Shown: one piece after another, positions 9,212 to 13,887 of the stretch
Position numbering within the stretch: position 1 is the first letter of the stretch
Layout of the letters: every line of letters begins with the position of its first letter
Assembly (NCBI GenBank): GCA_031284225.1
Contig: JAITAH010000351.1
Coordinates: 1-13,887 of the forward strand
Direction: 5' to 3'
Source: Dysgonamonadaceae bacterium
GTDB taxonomy: Bacteria; Bacteroidota; Bacteroidia; Bacteroidales; Azobacteroidaceae
Length of the DNA: 13,887 nt
The notes under the pieces: model-generated
Databases searched by the model: none
What the model was told of the DNA's origin: nothing
The model's input: the letters and a program-made list of their open reading frames with translations, nothing else
Translations under genes and position numbers: made by a program

Positions 9212-9449
9212 CAAGGTTAAATTAGGGATACGTGTGCTCATATATGGCAGATTACAAGGCAATTGATTTCTTTTGTGGTGGAGGCGGCATGACATGCGGA
9301 CTTCGACAGGCAGGTATTAACGTCATTGCAGGAGTTGATATTGACCCGCAATGCAAAGAGACCTATGAAGCTAACAATCCTAACTCTATATTTATCGAAG
9401 CGAATATCAAGGAACTTCCCACAAATTATTTTGAAGAAGAATTTTCCAT

Positions 9450-9457
9450 AAAAAAAA
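9450..9457 (+). other. A8 run with A AAA AAA slippery heptamer (first frameshift of the methyltransferase)
   Basis: Eight A residues follow ATA in the upstream frame. The 0-frame reads AT(A) AAA AAA ATG, so 9450-9456 is the heptamer A AAA AAA in the correct phase for -1 slippage. A -1 shift, or one more A in DNA or mRNA, continues as NDDKLIFIGCSPCQ and restores the methyltransferase core. I did not find a clear stimulatory stem-loop just downstream. Confidence 0.6.
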
Positions 9458-9966
9458 TGACGATAAACTTATCTTCATAGGATGTAGCCCTTGTCAATAT
9501 TACAGTATCATTAATACATCCCGTGAGAAATCAATGAAATCCAAAGATTTGTTATTGGATTTTCAACGATTTGTTGATTATTACAATCCAGGTTATGTGT
9601 TGGTAGAAAATGTACCCGGAATAATAACCAATAAAGAAAGTGTTTTACCCGTATTTTTGAATTTTCTTGCGAAAAAAGGATATGTAACAAAGTATAAAAT
9701 TGTAGATATGAGTTATTACGGAGTTCCCCAATCGCGCAAACGATTTTCGTTAATCGCTTCCGGAATCGACAGAAACATAGATTTACCTGAGCCTGATAAA
9801 AAACAGGTACTATTGGAAGACTTTATAGGTGTCACAAACGGTTTTCCGCCGATTAAAGCGGGACACACAGATAAAACTCCTTTCAAAAACACGGTTTCCG
9901 CTTTAAATGAAATTTGTCTAAAGCGATTAGATATAACTCCTCATAACGGTGGTAGCCGGTTAGCAT

Positions 9967-9975
9967 GGAGATGAC
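9967..9975 (+). other. Second frameshift of the methyltransferase (missing GA dinucleotide, premature TGA)
   Basis: The upstream frame reads TGG AGA TGA and stops at 9972-9974. The downstream frame, continuing as DDKDLQLKCFEGN, begins at 9970. Adding back one GA (TGG AGA GAT GAC) restores a continuous RLAWRDDKDL, so loss of one GA from a short (GA)3 tract is the simplest explanation. Confidence 0.6.
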
Positions 9976-10282
9976 AAGGATTTACAATTGAAGTGTTTTG
10001 AAGGAAATGATAATAGCTTCAAAGACACATTTGGACGTATGTGTTGGAAAAAGCCGGCTTCTACAATAACAACTAAATTTTTCAATATTTCCAACGGTCG
10101 TTTCGCGCATCCGGAAGAAGATAGAGCCATCTCTTTGCGAGAAGGAGCAACACTGCAAACTTTCCCCAAAGATTATGATTTCAAAACTACAAGTATAGCA
10201 GCAACGGCTAAACTTATCGGAAATGCCGTTCCACCCGAATATGCAAGAAGAATTGGCTTAACAATCATAAATAATTCGTCGA

Positions 10283-13255
10283 ATGGCACAGTTTAAAACA
10301 AGAGCAAGAGCATTGGATTTGTTGGGTCGGCAGCAAATAGCCGGAATCCCAACGGCAATAAACGAGCTTATAAAAAACGCTCACGATGCATACGCCGATA
10401 AATTTGACATTGACTTTTTAAGAAAAGATAATTTGCTTATTCTTCGAGATGATGGGCTTGGCATGACAAAAGACGAGTTTGAAACACGCTGGCTTACGAT
10501 CGGGACTGAAAGTAAATTTGCAAATAAAAAAACGACATTACCGCCGATAGATAATTCAAAACCTGTACGCCCCATTATGGGAGAAAAAGGAATCGGACGG
10601 TTGGCAATAGCTTCAATAGGGAAACAGGTTTTGATCATTAGCAAAGCAAAACTACGAAATAAAAATTATCCAATCGTTGTTGCCTTTATTAATTGGGAAT
10701 TATTTGAACTGCCGGGAATCAATTTGGAAGATATAACTATTCCTGTTAAGGATTTTGAAAGACTGCCGAATAAAGAAGATATAGAGAAAATCAAAAATGA
10801 AGTTATAGTATCATTAGACAATTTACTAAAACAAGATGTCGTATCGGAAAATGATTATAACCGAATAAAAAGATCCGTTCATAGTCTTACTGCAAATCCT
10901 CAATTATTGGATAGCGAATTAATCGGGAACTTTGAATTTTCCGAAAATACAGGCGGAACATTCTTTTACATTTCACCTGTAGATGAAACTTTTATATTTG
11001 ATATTGAAGGAGAAAAAGATAAGAAGGAGGCAACGTCTATCGAGAAAATGTTGATAGGGTTTCATAATACAATGACGCCGAATCACCCGAAACCTGTTAT
11101 TGATATAACTTTTAGAGATTACAGAGGTGATGATGGTACCTACTCCAACATTATTGATAAAAAGGAATGGTTTACTCCTGATGAATTTGAATCAGCCGAC
11201 CACCATTTTCAAGGCGGATTTGACAAATTCGGACAATTCAGAGGAATGGTTAAAATCTACGGAGAAAAAACTTATGACCATATAGTAAACTGGAGAGATA
11301 ATAACTTTAGAGAAACCAATTGCGGGGAATTTAAAATCAATTTGGCATATTTACAGGGAGAACTAAGAAGTTCAAGAGTAGATGCCGAGAACTATAGTGT
11401 AATTAGAGCAAAAGGGGATAAATTCGGAGGATTATATATTTATAAAGATAATATAAGGATTTTGCCGTATGGCGATTCTGATTATGATTATTTGGATATT
11501 GAGAAAAATAGAAGTAAAAAAGCTTCAACCGGTTTCTTTTCCTATCGACGTATGTTCGGCGTAATCGAATTATCGGCAAAAAACAACGGTAATTTAGTTG
11601 AGAAAGCAGGACGGGAGGGAATTATTGAAAATAAAGCATATCGTCAATTACAAGCAATATTGAAAAATTTTTTCGTACAACTCGCTGCGGATTTCTTTGA
11701 CGAAAAAGGAGAAACACCACATTCGGAATTTTGGTACACAAAAAAGAACGAAATAAACAACTATCCTATAGCCTTAACAAGGCGCGACGAACTTGCAAAA
11801 GGCAGAAAAGACAAGTTTCTGAAAGACCTCGATTTATTTTTCATAAATCTTACTTCCGGTAAATTTAAGATGGATGTTGATATTATTTTGGAAGATACAA
11901 GAAAAAACTTCAATTCGGTAGTCTATTATAAAAATATGGATGAAGCCGGACAGAAGATGATTGATTATGAATTTGAAGCACGACAAAAAATAAACGATTA
12001 CAAAAAGAAAATTTCGGTTTCTTCTCCCAAAGGGTTTACTATCTCAAAATCAACACGAATTGATTTTGAGACTTACTTAAAAGAGTTCCGAATTTTAGAA
12101 GAAACCATATTTAAAAGTGCTTTGGAAAAAATAGATTCTATCGTATCCGAATATACTCAACGATTAAATATTGAAATTAGCAAACGGAAAAGATTGGAAC
12201 AATCCGTAGAACTTATTTCAATCGAAGCCAAAAAGAAAAATACTGAAAAGAAAAATGAAACTAACGAAATAGTTAATGATGTTTCAAAAAGAATCAGAGA
12301 ACTCACTTCCGATTTGATATTGGATTTGGATAATCAAATACGAACCGTTAGAGACCGTTTCAAAAATTTAAGCATGCTGGAGTCCGAAGATTTTGATTTG
12401 GTCAAAGTGCGGAAATCAATGGAAGATGAAATAGAAATGATAAGCAACCGGAATGCTGCAATCATGGATAGTATTATCAGGCAGTTTGAAAGTTTTTACA
12501 TTGAAAAGGACGCTGACGGTAATATTATTACGAATGACCAAATTTCCGATGCTATGTCCGAAGAACTGGAAGAATTGAAAAATCGAGTACAAGCAGATAT
12601 AGAGTTAAGTCAATTAGGGTTAGCAGTCGGTATTTTGAATCACGAATTTAATAGCGCGGTTAAGTCAATTAGAAGTAGTCTAAAAGATTTGAAGGCATGG
12701 TCTGATGTGAATCAAAAAGTGGAAGGAATTTATACGAATATCAAAACAAATTTTGACCATTTGGACAATTACTTGAATCTATTTACTCCTTTAAACAGAA
12801 GATTAAATAGACAGCGAGAAAATATCCCATTAATTGAGATTAAAACATTTTTGATCGATCTTTTCAAATCCAGATTAGAAAGACATAACATTCAATTTAA
12901 ACATACAAAAGGTTACGCAAACAGTAAAATTTTCGGATTTCGTTCTACTTTTTATCCTGTATTTGTAAACATTATTGATAATGCTGTTTATTGGATGAAA
13001 CAAAGTGATGTTGAAGAAAAAATAATACGGTTACACGCGGACGATAATGCTATTTACATATCCAATAACGGAATTCCGATTTCTTTGCAGGATAAGGAAA
13101 GAATTTTCGAACTCGGATTTTCACGAAAGCCGAACGGTAGAGGAATGGGATTAAGCATCAGCAAAGAGGTTCTAAATGCGGAAAATTATGATATTTCTGT
13201 GGCAACACCTAAAGAAGGCAGCACGGTTACTTTTAAAATCGAAAAAATTAAATGA
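10283..13255 (+). CDS. Dual GHKL protein: N-terminal MORC/HSP90-like ATPase, C-terminal histidine-kinase-like module
   Basis: This intact 990-residue protein has no signal peptide or membrane segment and should be cytoplasmic. The N-terminal GHKL ATPase has its N-box NELIKNAHDA (Glu28, Asn32, Asp35), the G1 box RDDGLGM (Asp57, Gly58, Gly60) and the G2-type loop GEKGIGRLA (100-108), as in MORC/MutL/HSP90 ATPases. A likely S5-type transducer domain follows (about 230-480, with FSYRRMFG and AGREGIIENKAY near 442). Residues about 560-780 are charged and helical, probably coiled coil. The C-terminus is kinase-like: H-box GILNHEFNSAVKS with His787, an N-box FVNIIDNAVYWM (Asn900), ISNNGIPI at 926-933 where the usual G1-box Asp is Asn928, and GRGMGLSIS (952-960). 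ATG 10283 overlaps the methyltransferase end by 14 bp, and the stop overlaps the receiver gene start by 4 bp, indicating translational coupling. I infer nucleotide-dependent conformational sensing coupled to phosphotransfer in a defence-type system. Kinase activity is not proven, given Asn928. Confidence 0.85.
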   Translation: MAQFKTRARALDLLGRQQIAGIPTAINELIKNAHDAYADKFDIDFLRKDNLLILRDDGLGMTKDEFETRWLTIGTESKFANKKTTLPPIDNSKPVRPIMGEKGIGRLAIASIGKQVLIISKAKLRNKNYPIVVAFINWELFELPGINLEDITIPVKDFERLPNKEDIEKIKNEVIVSLDNLLKQDVVSENDYNRIKRSVHSLTANPQLLDSELIGNFEFSENTGGTFFYISPVDETFIFDIEGEKDKKEATSIEKMLIGFHNTMTPNHPKPVIDITFRDYRGDDGTYSNIIDKKEWFTPDEFESADHHFQGGFDKFGQFRGMVKIYGEKTYDHIVNWRDNNFRETNCGEFKINLAYLQGELRSSRVDAENYSVIRAKGDKFGGLYIYKDNIRILPYGDSDYDYLDIEKNRSKKASTGFFSYRRMFGVIELSAKNNGNLVEKAGREGIIENKAYRQLQAILKNFFVQLAADFFDEKGETPHSEFWYTKKNEINNYPIALTRRDELAKGRKDKFLKDLDLFFINLTSGKFKMDVDIILEDTRKNFNSVVYYKNMDEAGQKMIDYEFEARQKINDYKKKISVSSPKGFTISKSTRIDFETYLKEFRILEETIFKSALEKIDSIVSEYTQRLNIEISKRKRLEQSVELISIEAKKKNTEKKNETNEIVNDVSKRIRELTSDLILDLDNQIRTVRDRFKNLSMLESEDFDLVKVRKSMEDEIEMISNRNAAIMDSIIRQFESFYIEKDADGNIITNDQISDAMSEELEELKNRVQADIELSQLGLAVGILNHEFNSAVKSIRSSLKDLKAWSDVNQKVEGIYTNIKTNFDHLDNYLNLFTPLNRRLNRQRENIPLIEIKTFLIDLFKSRLERHNIQFKHTKGYANSKIFGFRSTFYPVFVNIIDNAVYWMKQSDVEEKIIRLHADDNAIYISNNGIPISLQDKERIFELGFSRKPNGRGMGLSISKEVLNAENYDISVATPKEGSTVTFKIEKIK

Positions 13256-13887
13256 TACGAAAAATGAATACGGCTTTTTTTACCAAATCAAAGGAGATTG
13301 CAAATGAATTTTTGCAGAGTATTGTTTTTTTAGATGATAAGGCATTTCAAGAAGATAACAGTCAGCATGCTTTCGATGCTTTTGAAGTTTCTAAAGCATT
13401 TGCCGATGAAAAGAAAATCTGTGGAATTTATAACCCTACAACAAAATCCGATATTGATAGTTTTAAAGATATTGCAAAAAAGTCGGATGTTGTAATCTTG
13501 GATTGGCTAATAAAAATGCCGGATGAAGACGTACAAGATAATAATGCGGATGAAGACGAAGATGATCCTCGCGGAAAATATACAATGCATATTATTAGAG
13601 AATTGATAAACAGCCAAGGTCTAAAGTTGATAATAATTTATACCGGAGAAGATATTTTAGATGAAATTGCAACCGAAATTTTCGAGAAAGTAAACACAAT
13701 ATTGCCGAATAAAGGCGAATGTGAAATATCTTCCGACAGTATTAAATTGTTAGTTAGATACAAATCAAAGGACATTGAGTATGACAAACTAAAGTTTAGA
13801 AGTCGACCTTATCTAATGGACAAAATTATATCATATCAAGATTTACCTGATTTTGTATTAACAGAGTTTACAAAAATGACGGAAGGG
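13252..13887 (+). CDS. Receiver-domain-like protein of a defence-type phosphorelay, partial
   Basis: The frame is open for 212 codons from ATG 13252 to the right edge, so the C-terminus is missing. ATG 13252 overlaps the ATPase stop as ATGA, the usual arrangement for translational coupling; ATG 13264 is an alternative. The N-terminal half has receiver-like landmarks: acid pair SIVFLDDKAF (Asp28, Asp29), DVVILDWLI with Asp84 as probable phospho-acceptor, and LIIIYTGED with Thr131 as the conserved hydroxyl residue. A strongly acidic insert lies between Asp84 and the next helix (about 91-105). It fits the atypical Response_reg_2 type of receiver found in conflict systems better than classical CheY-like regulators. 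The region after about 140 (EISSDSIKLLVRYKSKD onward) is not recognised. I see no DNA-binding helix-turn-helix in the visible part. I infer that it takes phosphate from the adjacent kinase-like module. Confidence 0.7.
   Translation, partial: MIRKMNTAFFTKSKEIANEFLQSIVFLDDKAFQEDNSQHAFDAFEVSKAFADEKKICGIYNPTTKSDIDSFKDIAKKSDVVILDWLIKMPDEDVQDNNADEDEDDPRGKYTMHIIRELINSQGLKLIIIYTGEDILDEIATEIFEKVNTILPNKGECEISSDSIKLLVRYKSKDIEYDKLKFRSRPYLMDKIISYQDLPDFVLTEFTKMTEG

Larger units (their letters stand above)
8896..9243. other. Divergent spacer between PUL and defence-like operon, with island junction
   Basis: This 348-bp stretch holds no intact gene. It contains a candidate PUL promoter (8947-8983), a 3' gene remnant on the minus strand (9042 to about 9182) and a promoter for the plus-strand operon (9181-9211). 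I see no tRNA, CRISPR repeat, inverted terminal repeat or convincing terminator. Coding-like sequence on one strand stops where the A/T-rich leader of the other operon starts, which suggests a recombination junction at about 9177-9203. Confidence 0.6.
9244..10296 (+). pseudogene. C5-cytosine DNA methyltransferase (Dcm-type), broken by two frameshifts
   Basis: The product would transfer a methyl group from S-adenosylmethionine to C5 of cytosine in a specific DNA site. The gene is read in three frames: 9244-9456, 9456-9971 and 9970-10296. Joined, they give about 351 residues, a normal length. All main motifs survive in order: motif I DFFCGGGGMTCG (from Asp8), motif IV GCSPCQ (nucleophile Cys84), motif VI ENV (122-124), motif VIII QSRKR (163-167), a target-recognition segment, motif IX REGATLQTFP (300-309) and motif X GNAVPP (327-332). 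Unshifted reading from ATG 9244 stops at 9480 after 78 residues, before the catalytic Cys. The first break is in an A8 run and the second is a missing dinucleotide. Upstream GTG 9232 is in frame, but ATG 9244 starts just before motif I and is preferred. The end overlaps the ATPase gene by 14 bp. It could be a decayed gene, a switchable gene or a sequencing error. Confidence 0.88.

Noticed and set aside
9232..9243. GTG at 9232 as the start of the methyltransferase
   Set aside because: It adds only CSY before ATG 9244; the family begins close to motif I, and the ATG sits at a normal distance from the predicted transcription start.
9969..9975. RF2-like programmed +1 frameshift at AGA TGA C
   Set aside because: TGA C is a weak stop context, but the AGA tRNA would have to re-pair on GAT, and there is no upstream Shine-Dalgarno-like stimulator. 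Loss of a GA dinucleotide explains the frame change more simply.
1..13887. CRISPR arrays, tRNA or rRNA genes, transposases and insertion-sequence ends
   Set aside because: I saw no regularly spaced repeats, cloverleaf-like sequences, transposase motifs or paired terminal repeats; the right end of the island is outside the window.

Overview
The window reads as a Bacteroidetes (Bacteroidota) chromosome. The evidence is an adjacent SusC/SusD pair, lipoproteins with Bacteroidetes-style signal peptides, a GH78 rhamnosidase, A/T-rich leaders without clear Shine-Dalgarno sequences, and two matches to the Bacteroidetes -7 promoter element TAnnTTTG. No species can be named from the sequence alone.

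Region 1 (1-8895, all minus strand) is part of a polysaccharide utilization locus (PUL). In transcription order it holds a GH78 alpha-L-rhamnosidase (8895-6187), a SusC-like TonB-dependent transporter (6162-3106), a SusD-like glycan-binding lipoprotein (3066-1288), and a lipoprotein with a DUF4998-like and an F5/8 type C (discoidin) domain that runs off the left edge (1260-<1). Gaps are only 24, 39 and 27 bp, so this is one operon. The likely job is surface capture of a rhamnose-containing glycan, import through SusC and periplasmic removal of rhamnose. No PUL regulator is in the window.

Region 2 (8896-9243) is the divergent spacer. It holds a candidate promoter for the PUL operon, a 3' remnant of a lost minus-strand gene (stop at 9042-9044, protein-like back to about 9182), and a good promoter for the plus-strand genes. 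The remnant ends abruptly where the plus-strand unit begins, so about 9177-9203 looks like the left edge of an acquired island.

Region 3 (9244-13887, plus strand, lower G+C) is a putative defence or conflict operon. It holds a C5-cytosine DNA methyltransferase broken by two frameshifts (9244-10296), a 990-residue protein with a MORC/HSP90-like GHKL ATPase at its N-terminus and a histidine-kinase-like module at its C-terminus (10283-13255), and a receiver-like protein cut by the right edge (13252->13887). The genes overlap by 14 and 4 bp. The layout suggests a MORC-type ATPase coupled to a kinase-receiver relay within a modification or restriction system. Any nuclease or helicase would lie beyond the right edge. 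The first frameshift sits on an A8 run containing the heptamer A AAA AAA in the right phase for -1 slippage, so the methyltransferase may be switchable, decaying or misassembled.
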